Shown here in pieces: positions 38,730-51,375 of a stretch of 64,000 nt of DNA (its first letter is position 1; each line of letters opens with the position of its first letter). The notes beneath the pieces were generated by a model that searched no databases, was not told the DNA's origin, and was given only the letters and a program-made list of their open reading frames with translations. This DNA comes from Diabrotica undecimpunctata (taxonomy: Eukaryota > Arthropoda > Insecta > Coleoptera > Chrysomelidae), in the NCBI RefSeq assembly GCF_040954645.1, contig NC_092809.1, positions 84,790,573 to 84,854,572 of the forward strand. Direction: 5' to 3'. The translations under genes and the position numbers were made by a program.

Positions 38730-39550
38730 TGATTGGATGTTTTCTCTCCATTGTATACTGAGACACCCAAGTGGCATTCTTCTGTGCCAAGTTTCTTCCA
38801 TACCAGTTTTACATGTTTGATATCTTGGCGTCTATGCATGTGTCCGATCTACCATAAGCGCTTTATTTTCCTGAACAATATCGTTATAAGAGCTTTCTTT
38901 ATTCAGTATATGGTATTCGTATTCTATACGGATTTGTAGTGATATAATAATGAGTTTAAAAAATTTTAGAAGAATTATGCTCTGTATTTCTATAGTGACA
39001 TTATTTTTAACCGTGATTATTGATCTAAGATATTTAAAGTATTCCATACTTTCGAAATTTTAGTTGTTGACTTTATTATTTTATCTAGATGTATTGAATT
39101 GCTCTCTTCTCTTGATTCGCTTGTATTTGGTTTTCATTTTGTTGATTTTAAGTGAAACATTTTTCGTACTCTCTTCACTTTGTTAAAGATGTCGTTTGCG
39201 GACGGGAGAGAGTTTCTTATGAGATCAATATCATTAGCATATGCTAGGAGTGCTTTGTACCTTGATCCATTAATGGATTGCATCTTAAATATGCGTTATT
39301 TCTATTTTAGTAAGCTGTTCATTAATTTTTTGAATATTTAAATCGAGAATCTGTATTTTTTCGACTGTTTTATAACACAGTTTCTTGGTGCCTATTTTAA
39401 TCTCTGTTTTTTTGGTTCGGTTATCATTATTACAAAGATTTTGCGGGATATCGACATACGGAACTCGGTGGTATGTCCTTAACGTTTCCATAACCAAGGT
39501 TCGAAAATTTGTCTTACTGTAAAGTCATGACGATTTTACTAGCAATTAAA
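38730..39550 (-). pseudogene. Decayed RTE-like LINE C-terminal part (copy alpha)
   Basis: The minus strand reads LLAYANDIDLIRNSLPS (a YADD box with one Asp changed to Asn, about 39215-39250) followed by MEYFKYLRSIITVKNNVT (39047 downward). Frame interrupted. The same block recurs at 43740-44340 and 53575-54395 and inverted at 57450-58260. Confidence 0.65.
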
Positions 39551-40380
39551 TGCTATTTAATAATAATAAAGTTCAAGCAACAATTCCTATATGCATTAAC
39601 TTGGTACTGATATCTCTGCTCCCCGATCCCAGGTAGCAGTCAGGAAAACATTAACACTGCTACACTCATGCTTCCTATTATCCAACGATTAGCCAGTCCA
39701 GGACTATACGCCTTATTATAGTACTGATATTGCTTCTGCCCCTCATAAGTGAATATAATATTCAAGGAAAGTTTTGAAAATTTAATAGGATTTTGTATGT
39801 TAGAATATTATTTCTCTGAGAAAGTGAAGAATATCTATTTGCTATCCGGTTTAATCCATAGATTAAATATTAGAATGCTATAGAATAATGCTCCAAGCAG
39901 CAAAAAAACGGTCTAATAGTCAGTAATCAGAAAACCAAATAAATGTTCTGTAACATACAAAGGAAAGGATGTAGAGTAGGGCATAACGTAACAATAAACC
40001 CATATAAATTTGAAAGATTGAGGCATTTTGGGTATCGTAGATTACGTTGTCACATAAGAAATAAAATGGAATATTCACGTAACTAACTGATATATATAAC
40101 CCTTATAACACTTTTAAATCCAGAATTCTAATACGAATCCCTAAAACCAGGATATATAAAATAGTGATTAAACCAATGCTATTGACTGGATACATGACGA
40201 GAACGCTGACAAAACAATGTAAGTAAAACTCAGGTATTAATTAGATCAGTATTACTAGAAAAGCCATTAGAAGTATTATTGAAGAAATGTAGAGCATATA
40301 GTGAAATCTAAAAATGGTAGAATAAGATATTCAGACAGTATCGAGCGAGAACATTATTGATGAGGAAAGGGAGATCCATC

Positions 40381-41206
40381 GCTGAGAAAGTGAGAAACTA
40401 ATTGCCACAAGCAAAGGGTACTTTGTAATAAAGTACTCTTACTCTAAAGCATAAGCATGTCTTTTCCTACTCTTTAAGTAAGTGATGGATTCGACCGTTA
40501 CTTGATGGAAATTTATTTTATCTGACAATAAAACAGGTATGCGTTTACATGTTATAGCCTGTAACTGAATAAGATGAAGAGGGGACAACTGTTTGTCTCA
40601 AGTTGGTCATTCAGAATTATGGCTGTATTTTTTAATTTCCCGATTTCCCTAAATTCTAATTTCCATAGGATCTAAAAATACCTTAAGGCTTTTATTTTAA
40701 ATATACTTTTTTAGTAATGAAAATACGTAAACAGAACCTTTAATATACATGTAACCTTTGATCTCTAGGATAAACCCATCTCCTGAACAATAGCGCCGAT
40801 ATATTTATTTGAAATTTTGTACACTTATTTTAGCCGTTTATGTCCTTATTATCCATATATGAGCTGTCACCGATATGATAAACTCACTTACTTTTTACAA
40901 AGAGACTCTATATTAAGTACGGTGATTACTATACATATCTGATTCGAAATATCGCCGAAAAGTAACAGTATGTAAAATTTAAATTTTTAATGAAAAGTTA
41001 AAGATTAGCCAATCTTATGGGTTTCAAAAGAGAAGGATAAAGGGTAATGGGTAATGAATAATTAATTAATCGGCTAATTACCCGTTCAATATGATTTTTG
41101 TCAAATCGGTCCTTTTTAGGACCAACTATTCTAATTATGTCTATAAATATTAAGGGCATATCTAGAGATAAAGACACTTTACTTTACTTAATTTTATCAG
41201 ACATGT
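40381..41206. repeat. Continuation of the repeat unit beyond the inverted arm
   Basis: Matches 55220-56053 in direct orientation. 41098-41206 reads ISINIKGISRDKDTLL, resembling the start of an APE-type LINE endonuclease, cut off at the palindrome. Confidence 0.6.
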
Positions 41207-42390
41207 GTACAGACAAAACCAGAAATAAAATAATAAAGAAGCTGTATACAAGATATCGTAAAACAATGGATGAAATAAAAGAAGTTCTCATTAATCGGAT
41301 TCTTAAACGAAACGTATAAAGACATACTGACGTTAACAAAATACATTAGGAAATTTCCGCATATGAAAAAATACATCAAATTTGGTAATGAAATCCTTTT
41401 GTATCCATAAAGCTATTTTTAGAAAAGCACGTACCTACCAAAAACATTTATTTGATAGTATACATATCTATTACATACTGTAATGCGTATGAATGATAAC
41501 AAAAATAAGGAGTCCCTATGAACCGTTTAAAACATACGCTGGAAATATACGGCTTAATCGCCTAGTTGCCAAACTATCGGAGCTTACTTAGACCGATATA
41601 CTTATGGTTCCAATATACAGTGAAAAAGATCTGAACGACCCCTATAATATATACACGTGAACTAAGAGATATACATTCATGATACAGGACTACTTATGAG
41701 CTCCACAAAATTTTTAAAAATTATGAAACTACACATGTTAACGAATCGACAGAGTCAATGTTATGGAATAGTCAAGTAAGCTACGTGGTCAAGTGGACAC
41801 CGATATACGGAGCTTACTTGACTATTCCATAATATTGACTCTGTCGATTCGTTAACATGTATAGTTTCATAATTTTTAAAAATTTTGTGGAGCTCATAAG
41901 TAGCCCTGTATCATGAATGTATATCGCTTAGTTCACGTGTATATATTATAGGGGTCGTTCAGATCTTTTTCACTGTATATTGGAACCATTAGTATATCGG
42001 TCTTAGTAAGCTCCGATAGTTTGGCAACTAGGCGATTAAGCCGTATATTTCCAGCTTATGTTCTAAACGGTTCATAGGGACTCCTTATTTTTGTTATCAT
42101 TCATACGCATTACAGTATGTAATAGATATGTATACTATCAAATACCTGTTTTTGGTAGGTAGGTGCTTTTCTAAAAATAGCTTTATGGATACAAAAGGAT
42201 TTCATTACCAAATTGGATGTATTTTTTCATATGTGGAAATTTCCTAATGTATTTTGTTAACGTCAGTATGTCTTTATACGTTTCGTTTAAGAATCCGATT
42301 AATAAGAACTTCTTTTATTTCATCCATTGTTTTACGATATCTTGTATACAGCTTCTTTATTATTTTATTTCTGGTTTTGTCTGTACACTA
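41207..42390. repeat. 1.2-kb palindrome (foldback structure)
   Basis: Arms of about 575-590 bp on either side of a centre at 41796. The innermost part is a perfect 21-bp stem (41761-41781 with 41811-41831) with a 29-nt loop. Arm identity is about 95% or more by eye. No credible protein; the mirrored frames in each arm are consequences of the symmetry. A centre-deleted version is at 52623-53203 and a half copy at 56054-56612. Confidence 0.85.
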
Positions 42391-42481
42391 TATATAATTC
42401 TAGATAGTTTATCTTAGAATAAATATTTAAGTGCTAAGATAGATATTTTTGTGTAAAAATTGGTAGTATTGCACAAAAAAG
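42391..42481. other. Unpaired extension of the palindrome's right side
   Basis: Contains AATATTTAAGTGCTAAGATAG, also present inverted at 52623-52665, the outer end of the same palindrome family. Confidence 0.5.
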
Positions 42482-42893
42482 GATTCTGGTCGGCAACAGG
42501 AGAGAGAATGGCTCCTGGTATTAACGGAAATGTTAAGGTGACATGTGACATATGACAGCTTGGATGAGCAGTCACAATCATGTAAATCTGATCTAGGCAT
42601 TTCAAAATTCTATGTAACTACGCATTGACCAAAGGTCCAACTGACACTACTACAGGAAATTAACTGATGAAATATGACATATAGAATATTTTAACTAGAT
42701 TAATCTAGTTAATTTACTATAGTAGTGTCAGTTGGACCTTTGGTCAATGCTTAGTTACATAGAATTTTAAAATGCGCAGATTACATTTACATGATTGTGA
42801 CTGCCCATCCAAGGTGTCATATGTCACATGTCACCTTAACATTTCCGTTAATACCGGGAGCCATTCTCTCTTCTGTTGTCGACCAGAATGTAT
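42482..42893. mobile_element. Foldback MITE
   Basis: About 410 bp, almost all palindromic around 42687. Termini are ATTCTGGTCGGCAACAG and its near-perfect complement at 42873-42890. No coding capacity. A target duplication is not clear. The family is not recognised; most likely a non-autonomous DNA transposon. Confidence 0.75.
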
Positions 42894-43737
42894 CTTCGAC
42901 TTTTTAAAATAATTTTAAACTGCTTGTCCTTGTCTAGTGTAGTGTTATGTTCAACTTTATGTTTAATTTTATGTTTATGACATTCTGCATTTATTGTTGG
43001 ATAGCCCAAAATTGACGAAGTAAGTCTAAAACGTTAATCACAAAAAACTTTTATTATCCAATAACTTCGAGTCTTTATCGAGGTTAATCAATTTCTTCCT
43101 TTAAAAAAACGTTTCTTGGCTTATTTCAGATACCTCTGAAGATGTTCTAGGGAGCGAAAGTACTTGGGCAAGATTTAATTAATAAAACTGTGCTCGATAT
43201 CTGCCTTTATTTTATCAAAGTTCATTTATTCGAGCATTCAACCTTGCATCTATTTTTTTATTGTGTTTAAAATATGATTTGGATTTTTTTCCACTTCAGC
43301 AACAACAGTTTTTGGTTGTGCAACATCAGATGTATCGTAATAAAAGTCCTAGTATTTACTGGTATGGGTTGTGTAAATGTTCTATTATCGGTAAAATTAT
43401 ATTAAGGATTATGTGCAGAAGTATTTTATATAGCTGACAAAATGAATATATTGACCGATAGCTTTTGTGGTCGTTGGAGTTTTTGCCAGGTTTAAGCAAG
43501 GTAACAACTTTGTCTTTGTTTTGCTTGTCTGCAGACTTTGGATATCAGCAATTGTTGTGTTTTTGGTAAAAATTTTATAATAAGCTTTGTGCTCAGATCC
43601 TCAATCAGGAACCGTAATATTGTTCATTATATACGTAGATAGTGGATCCAAGCTCAACATAGTTGAAAGGTTCCCTCAGCTGACTGGTTTTGTCCTCTCT
43701 CATTTAAGTTTTTCTTTACTTCTTTGAATTTTAAATT
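42894..43737. repeat. PLE-like terminal segment plus unassigned DNA
   Basis: 43077-43222 (with CTGAAGATGTTCTAGGGAGCG) is repeated directly at 45953-46099. 43290-43390 matches part of the decayed RT at 34300-34400, inverted. The rest is unassigned. Confidence 0.55.
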
Positions 43738-43739
43738 CC

Positions 43740-44340
43740 AAAAAATGTTAGAAGAATTATGCTCTGTATTTCTTTAGTGACATTATTTTTAACCGTGATT
43801 ATTGATCTAAGATATTTAAAGTATTCCATACTTTCGAAATTTTAGTTGTTGACTTTATTATTTTATCTAGATGTATTGAATTGCTCTCTTCTCTTGATTC
43901 GCTTGTGTATTTGGTTTTCATTTTGTTGATTTTAAGTGAAACATTTTTCGTACTCTCTTCACTTTGTTAAAGATGTCGTTTGCGGATGGGAGAGAGTTTC
44001 TTATGAGATCAATATCATTAGCATATGCTAGGAGTGCTTTGTACCTTGGTCCATTAATGGATTGCATCTTAAATATGCGTTATTTCTATTTTAGTAAGCT
44101 GTTCATTAATTTTTTGAATATTTAAATCGAGAATCTGTATTTATTCGACTGTTTTATAACACAGTTTCTTGGCGCCTATTTTAATCTCTGTTTTTTTGGT
44201 TCGGTTATCATTATTACAAAGATTTTGCGGGATATCGACATACGGAACTCGGTGGTATGTCCTTAACGTTTCCATAACCAACGTTCGAAAATTTGTCTTA
44301 CTGTAAAGTCATGACGATTTTACTAGCAATTAAGTGCTAT
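43740..44340 (-). pseudogene. Decayed RTE-like LINE C-terminal part (copy beta)
   Basis: Same YANDID and YLRSIITV remnants as at 38730-39550, with extra indels (for example GTGTAT for GTAT near 43905). Confidence 0.6.
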
Positions 44341-44365
44341 TTAATAATAATAAAGTTCAAGCAAC

Positions 44366-44895
44366 TAGACTGGGAAATAACAAATAGAGCAAAGAAATCA
44401 AACAATTTATATTATGCGTTAGCCCCAATAATGGGAAAAAGAGAACTTGCACGAGAAACAAGAATAAAAATATATAACACAATAGTGATACCGACTGTGC
44501 TCTATGCAAGTGAAAACTGGACAATTCTGGAAAAACATAAGAGCAGGATAAACGCAATGGAGATGAGACATCTAAGAAAGATAGTTGGAAAGACAAAATG
44601 GGATAGATTAAGCAACGAGACTATTAGGAGAATGGCCAACCAGGAACCGATAATGAACAAAATAGCAAAGAGACAAATGAACTGGTATGGGCATCTGATG
44701 AGGATGCAATCCAATAGAATAACAAGAAAAATTTATGAAGCAAAAAACATCGGAAAAAGAAAAAGAGGCAGACCAAGAAAAAAATGGATACAGCAAGTAG
44801 TAGAGGCGGGAAAACTTAAACAAAAATCACTCGAGGAATTGAAAATAATGGCAGGAAACAGGAAAGAATGGAAGAGGTGGGTAAATGAAAATTAA
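44366..44895 (+). pseudogene. LINE ORF2 C-terminal fragment (RTE-like)
   Basis: An uninterrupted frame from within the host sequence to TAA at 44895: LYYALAPIMGKRELARETR, then VLYASENWTI, an IYxxIVxP-type segment, NWYGHLMRM and a basic GKRKRGRPRKKWIQQV tail. Only the region after the RT palm is present. The upstream ATG (44293) lies in the target sequence. The intact frame suggests recent insertion. Confidence 0.8.
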
Positions 44896-44960
44896 AATAG
44901 CTAGCCCAAATCCGACACCCTCATTAGGGTAAAAGGAAGGGGAGAAAGAAAGAAAGAAAG
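44366..44960 (+). mobile_element. 5'-truncated LINE insertion with 14-bp target duplication
   Basis: AAAGTTCAAGCAAC occurs at 44352-44365 and 44961-44974, and once only at the empty sites near 39569 and 54414. The 3' end is a (GAAA)n tail (44941-44960). Confidence 0.9.
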
Positions 44961-45949
44961 AAAGTTCAAGCAACAATTCCTATATGCATTAACTTGATAC
45001 TGATATCTCTGCTCCCCGATCCCAGGTAGCAGTCAGGAAAACATTAACACTGCTACACTCATGCTTCCTATTATCCAACGATTAGCCAGTCCAGGACTAT
45101 ACGCCTTATTATAGTACTGATATTGCTTCTGCCCCTCATAAGTGAATATAATATTCAAGGAAGGTTTTGAAAATTTAATAGGATTTTGTATGTTAGAATA
45201 TTATTTCTCTGAGAAAGTGAAGAATATCTATTTGCTATCCGGTTTAATCCATAGACTAAATATTAGAATGCTATAGAATAATGCTCCAAGTAGCAAAAAA
45301 AACGGTCTAATAGTCAGTAATCAGAAAACCAAATAAATGTTCTTTAACATACAAAGGAAAGGATGTAGAGTAGGGCATAACGTAACAATAAACCCATATA
45401 AATTTGAAAGATTGCAGCATTTTGGGTATCGTAGATTACGTTGTCACATAAGAAATAAAATGGAATATTCACGTAACTAACTGATGTATATATAACCCTT
45501 ATAACACTTTTAAATCCAGAATTCTAATACGAATCCCTAAAATCAGGATATATAAAATAGTGATTAAACCAATGCTGTTGACTGGATACATGACGAGAAC
45601 GCTGACAAAACAATGTAAGTAAAACTCAGGTATTAATTAGATCAGTATTACTAGAAAAGCCATTAGAAGTATTATTGAAGAAATGTGGAGCATATAGTGA
45701 AATCTAAAAATGGTAGAATAAGATATTCAGACAGTATCGAGCGAGAACATTATTGATGAGGAAACGGAGATCCATCGCTGAGAAAGTGAGAAACTAATTG
45801 CCACAAGCAAAGGGTACTTTGTAATAAAGTACTCTTACTCTAAAGCATAAGCATGTCTTTTCCTACTCTTTAAGTAAGTGATGGATTCGACCGTTACTTG
45901 ATGGAAATTTATTTTATCTGACAATAAAACAGGTATGCGTTTACATGTT

Positions 45950-46302
45950 TTTTCAAGGTTAATCAATTTCTTCATTTAAAAAAAACGTTTCTTGGCTTAT
46001 TTTAGATGCCCCTGAAGATGCTCTAGGGAGCTAAAGTATTTGGGCAAGATTTAATTAATAAAACTGTGCTCGATATCTGCCTTTATTTTATCAAAGTACA
46101 ATAAAAATAGACTATGAATCAATTTTAAGCCAAATCACTGAAAGAGTCAGGTGTGCTCCTTCATAAATACCTTGAAGATAATTTGTATCACACATTGTCA
46201 TTCACAGAACTTTGTTTAAAACTAAATGGCAAACTACAACCAGAAAAATATTATTCTTCTCAAACTTTTCAGCTAAAAATGGGAAGCACATCGTTCAACC
46301 CT
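45950..46302. repeat. Second PLE-like terminal segment and target region of the R1-like LINE
   Basis: 45953-46099 is a direct repeat of 43077-43222; here the CGAAAG of the motif is mutated to CTAAAG. 46100-46260 resembles 34420-34500. No gene. Confidence 0.55.
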
Positions 46303-46330
46303 TAAAACGTAGACGTAGACGTAGACGCTT
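46303..46330. repeat. (GTAGAC)n hexamer repeat
   Basis: Four units of ACGTAG/GTAGAC immediately before the LINE insertion site. Confidence 0.8.
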
Positions 46331-46812
46331 GCACTCTACGCTTTTCCCTCCCTGGACTGTGTTTTTTACCTCGACGTCGGTGGGAGGGCCGAGTAACTAG
46401 TCTTGGTCCCTAGTATTACTCTGTGTAAAATACTGGGGAGCACGATCGGTGAAACTAAGAACAGTCCAATGTCCGGGGGCGTTGCGCCGGGTGGCCGCCG
46501 GACTTCGCCACCGGACGCTACAAGGCGCCGCAATAAGTCCCAATTGCGACGCCTTCCACCTTCTGACCCTTTCTATTCCTCACCCCCCGCAGGAGAAAAC
46601 CTGATCAAAAATCCGATGGAGTAAACCAGCGGGAAAAAACCGGGAATCTAAGGTGTTAGAAACCGTGCCGAAGGATGAATGACCACACGACAGTTGGCCA
46701 CGAACGGTTCCCTCGGGGCACCTGGCGAACCCCCGTTGTACGTAGCCTTACCACCACACGCGGGGCTCTGTGGTGGTGAAGAAGTATTTCCCTAGCTACT
46801 CGTGGGAACAAA

Positions 46813-48830
46813 ATGTCACTAAACTATGTTACAAAAACCGCGGGCGACCCGAGCGGTAAATCGGGAAGACCGGACCAGGCCAGGAGGAGGATAAATTCCC
46901 TTCCTGACTCTAATACACTGAAAAGAAAGGCCAATTATGAAGACTTCCTCAAAGAAACCTACAAGAAAAAAACGTGCAGCGAGGCAATCGAGTTGATGGA
47001 ATACCTCGAAGACCTAGGGAAACAACTGGGGAGGCTCACCAGCCTCATTCAAGAGTACCCCAATACTGCCAAACCGATTAAAGAAACCTATAGGCAGATT
47101 ATTAAGAGACACGCGCTCCAAAAGATGGAGGACTACAAGAACTGGCTCCAGAGGAACTCAACAGAACCGGTGGAGCGGATGACGGTCGACATGGACACGC
47201 AAGTGGACATGGTCGATCACATGGACACAAGAGCGAAACCCGCCACAGTTGAATGCGGGACACAGACTGACGCGTGGCACGGCCCGCCGGCAGCGGTGAG
47301 AGTAACAAGCCTCGAAGGAGTCAGCACCTTTGCGGATTTCCAGAGGCACGTGAGGTATGACTGGCCCGATAGTATTTATAAGAAGACCACGGTGGAGATT
47401 ATGAACCCCCTGCAGACGAAATGCTCCATAAAGGTGGTGGCCCTAGAGCCAAACGACCCACAGATGACATTCTCGGTACAGAGACTCTATAGGGACAGAT
47501 ACCCTGACCTTCCTACCCTTGAAGGGGACTTCGAGGTTATTGAGAGCACCACATCAATAAGAAGAGGGATGGAGAAGTGCACCAAGAAAGAAATGGTCAT
47601 TAAAATAAGACCTAAGTCGGCGGAGGAACTCTGGCACGCACTTGAGCGTGTCAGGGATGAGGCCTCGCCGGAGGACTCCGTGGCATTACACCACGTGAGC
47701 TACATACCAGTAGTGGAACTTCGCAAAATGGCGGATATTATCTTTGCACAGACCCGAGGCACGACTGTTCAGATATTTACGACGGCCACGCGACGAGAAC
47801 GACCAACGTACGGTTTTATCGTCTCTAAGAGTGACTTTACCTACTCCCAACTGTTGGAGGGAGTCGAGAAATCCGTCGGGAACTCAGAGGCTAAAGAGTC
47901 TATCCGTAGCATGCGCAGCACTCGCGACGGAAAGCTACTTATCACAATAGATAAAGATCAGGGTGCTGCCACGAAAATCAGAGAGGCCAACACGAAAACT
48001 GAGAATGGGCTTACCGCGAAACTGGTAGGAAATGAAAGAAACGTGATTATACATGTTAGAGGTATGACCGCTAATGTTGAGGAAGAACACATTAAGACGG
48101 CCATTCAGCGTGAGATCGGTAGATGGGAGCCGAGCTTCTCTGTAAAGCAAATTAGGCCAATGAGAAATTATACTAAGGCTGCAACTGTCATCCTCACGGC
48201 GCAAGCGGCTAAGAAGATTTTAGATCTTGGATATATTTAAAGGTGGGTCTCGTAAGATGTGAAGTGGAAAGAAGGTACGTCGTCAAAAGGTGTCAGAGAT
48301 GCTGGTCGTATCAGCATGAAGCGACCAGATGTACCGGCCCGGACCGTAGCGGTATGTGCCACAGATGCGGAAAGGGAGGACATACCTTTGAGCAATGCAA
48401 AAAGGAGGAGCACAGTGTGGTCTGCAATGAAAAGCACCGCATTGGAAGCGGGAAATGTGGATCCTTTAGGGAGGCTCTGCAGAGGGCGAAGCTCGGTTCC
48501 CAGAATAGGGGTACGGAGGCCCCATTATTACAGGCGCAGCATACTGCACCTCGGAAAATACATAATATGGAAATCGTTCAGGAAGAACCATCCACCTCTG
48601 GAGAGGAGCGGGGAAAAATGGACGATGATGTATTTAACGGCGCTGCTTTCTCCTCGTTAATGGAGGAATTTAACTCATTATGTGAGGACACGGCGGAAGA
48701 ACTCACACGTGTTAAGGTATCTTCGCGCTCGCGTTCGAACTCCCTCCCTCCTCCCCCCTCGGATAGGGACTCAATTGCCCCTACCTCTCCAACCCCTCAG
48801 GCGAGCGCGGTCATTGACCGGTGCGGATAG
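46813..48830 (+). pseudogene. R1-like LINE ORF1 (gag-like, zinc knuckles), frameshifted
   Basis: Starts MSLNYVTKTAG. The first 475 codons end at TAA (48240); the frame resumes at 48243 and runs to 48830. The first part has a coiled/basic N terminus and an RRM-like middle (VALHHVSYIPVVELRKM). The second part has CCHC zinc knuckles, CQRCWSYQHEATRC and CHRCGKGGHTFEQC, then a broken third (VVCNEKHRIGSGKC), typical of R1-clade ORF1 proteins that coat the RNA. A single insertion-type frameshift near 48235 separates the halves; otherwise it is well preserved. Confidence 0.82.
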
Positions 48831-48886
48831 GTTGAAGAAACCCCCCTCATCAAGTGACCTAAACGGCTAGTGGTATAGACTCCAAA

Positions 48887-51375
48887 ATGGCTTCGAACAG
48901 GTTGAAGACACTTAAGATCCTGCAAGTGAACATCGGTAGGGCCAAGGTGGCACACGACCTGATTTACGCTAAAGCCTTAGCAATAAATGCAGATCTTATA
49001 ATAGTCCCCGAACCAAATGTGAATATCGTTAAGAAATTTGGTTGGATTACCGATACACGGTCAGATGTTGCCATCTACTTAATGAACAAACGTGTGCAAA
49101 TCAGGAAGATAACGAAGAAAGAAGGTTTCGTTAAGGTAAACATGAACGACGTATCAATAATAGCCTGTTATATCTCACCTAACATTAACATTACACTATA
49201 CCGAGAGAAGGTAGAAAATATCATTGAGGCGTCACTTAGAGAGAAACACTTTATAATCGTTGGCGATATAAACGCCAAATCCATTCTTTGGGGGTCCCCA
49301 CGGAATGACAATAAAGGGGAAATATGGAATGAATGGATTTCTACGGCTGATTTAGTAGTGTTGAATAATGGTAAACATACTTTTGAAAGAGGAGTATCAC
49401 GGAGTCATATAGACGTTACCCTAGCATCAAATCATTATGCCAACAAAATAAACAACTGGGATGTATTAGAGGATAATATTTTCACGTTCCACAAATACAT
49501 CACCTTCGAGATTGGCACTAAGGTCACACCAGGAAATGGCAGAAGGACACTCGTTTTCAATAAAGTAAGAGTTACTGAAAATATAAGAAACTTACAAGAA
49601 GAAGCTACTGATTTTCCCACCTTTAGAAACGCGATCATTAGAGCACACAGACTAAGCAGTAAGAGTAAATATGTCACATACACCGTACCGTACTGGTGGA
49701 ACGACGAAATACAACTAAAACGGGCAGAATGCCTGAGAATCAGGCGGATCGCACAAAGAGAGAGGACTCAGCAGACCAAGGAGGAATACAAAAGCGCCAA
49801 ACAAGAATTAAACAAAATGATAAAAAGAGCCAAGCGTACCTGTTGGAAGAACCTGTGCGAGGCGCTGGAAAACGATGTATGGGGCCAAGCGTACAAAATA
49901 GCCACAAAAACGCTGAGATCCGAGATCCCGTACGATTTGTGCCACGATAAAAGACGGGAAATTGTGTGTACCCTCTTTCCCACAAAACAGATTACACCTT
50001 TCATACAGAATGAACAGATATGTCCGGCAGGCATTAGTACTGCAGAATTCACCAGAGCGGCAGAGTCCATTAAGATAGGTAAATCCCCTAGACCAGATCG
50101 TGTGCCGCTCACATCATTAATAGACTAGAGATCGCCGAGGTGTCGGCATACCTGGTAAATATCATAAAAAGATATCTAAGTGATAGACACCTAATTGTGG
50201 CAAAAAATGTAGAAATCAGTCTGACAGCCGGTGTACCGCAAGGATCCGTACTAGGCCCAACGTTATGGAATGTGTTATATAATGGGGTACTAGACATAGA
50301 CTACGGTAGAAATAGCATGGCAATAGCCTATGCTGACGATTTAGCCATTTTAACAACGGGTGACAATTATTTGGAAGTCGCCGATGCAGTAAACAACTGC
50401 TTTGATAAAGTAAATAGGTGGATGATGAATAATGACTTAGAATTGTCGGGTGGAAAGACCGAACCGGTCATCCTTAAAGCCCCGAGAGACGGACCGGAAT
50501 TGATCTTCCAGATAGGTAGCAATGAGCTTAAAGCAACCAACTGTGCTAAATATTTAGGTATAGATTTGGACAGAGGCTTGCGTTTCTCAAGCCATCTCTC
50601 AAGAGTGACCAAGAAGGCGGAAGCACAGACAGCAGCCATCCAGCGAATAATACCAAACTTAGGGGGGCCAAGCAGCAATAAAAGACTTTACCTACATATT
50701 GTGCAGTCGACCCTCCTATATGGAACCCCCGTCTGGATCGATGTCCTTAGATATAAAAAGTATAAAGATTTGTTAACAAGAGCACAGAGAAAACCTCTTC
50801 TTAAGGTCACGAGTGCGTACAGAACCACGTCCACGGTGGCCCTACAGACAATCGCGGGTACACTCCCCATTCACCTTCTGGCCAGAGAGCGGCAGTTGCT
50901 CTATGAAAACCAAAACGGCCACATCCCACAGACCAGAGCTACCATAAGGGAACAAATGCTTATAGAATGGCAAACGGAATGGGAGGCACAGACGACGAAA
51001 GCTCAATGGACCAAAACGCTCATCCCTGATGTGGTGGCGTGGTACCAATGTAAGTTTAAACGAGTGAATTACTACTTTACACAGTTTTTGACTGGACATG
51101 GATCTTTCAGGTCTTACACACATACTATCAAAAAATCCAACGATGATAGGTGCTCAACATGCGACGTAAAGGATGACGCGGAGCATTGCATTTTCCAATG
51201 TAATGTCTTCGCACCCGAACAAAATAGGCTGCTGAACAGGCTAGGAGCGATAACGCCCAATAACATAATGCAGATCGCGATGCTTAATAAACAGAATTTT
51301 GAGTACATAATAGACCACATCACAAAGATAATGAAAAGAAAGACCATGATAGAAAGAGCTGAACAAGCAAGATGA
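48887..51375 (+). pseudogene. R1-like LINE ORF2 (endonuclease-RT) with internal RT deletion
   Basis: 48887-50128: APE-type endonuclease, with LQVNIGRAK at the start, VPEPNV, VGDINAKSILWGS and SHIDVTLAS, then the early RT. The protein is cut at GKSPRPDRVPLTS. The frame continues at about 50128-51375 with YLVNIIKRYLSDRHLIV, motif B GVPQGSVLGPTLWN, AYADDLAIL (about 50330), YLGIDLD and a C-terminal CSTCDVKDDAEHC...C knuckle. RT motif A (the F/YxDxxxAF aspartate segment) and roughly 100 residues around it are missing, so this copy cannot have reverse transcriptase activity. Its 5' UTR and target duplication suggest it was mobilised in trans, or lost the segment after insertion. Confidence 0.85.

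Larger units (their letters stand above)
33642..40380. repeat. Left arm of a 6.7-kb long inverted repeat
   Basis: Base by base this is the reverse complement of 56613-63360; paired positions sum to about 97,000 along the whole arm, apart from small indels. The arms differ by scattered substitutions (a few percent by eye), so they are not an assembly mirror of one sequence. The arm holds only decayed LINE pieces, listed separately, and intergenic DNA. Confidence 0.85.
43738..45949. repeat. Partial direct copy of the large repeat (copy beta)
   Basis: Matches 38957-40560, interrupted by a LINE insertion at 44366-44960. Bracketed by the direct repeats 43077-43222 and 45953-46099. Confidence 0.8.

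Noticed and set aside
38733..38939. Frames repeated at 38733, 53578 and (mirrored) 57965
   Set aside because: They recur because the repeat recurs; the opposite strand carries the LINE remnant that explains the sequence.
41197..42417. Apparent duplicated membrane-like protein (MYFFICGNF...) in several places
   Set aside because: Consequence of the palindrome arms and their copies; hydrophobicity comes from T-rich DNA.
46403..46624. Separate small gene in the GC-rich 5' region of the R1-like LINE
   Set aside because: It lies within the LINE 5' UTR and shows only composition-driven Arg/Pro-rich frames.
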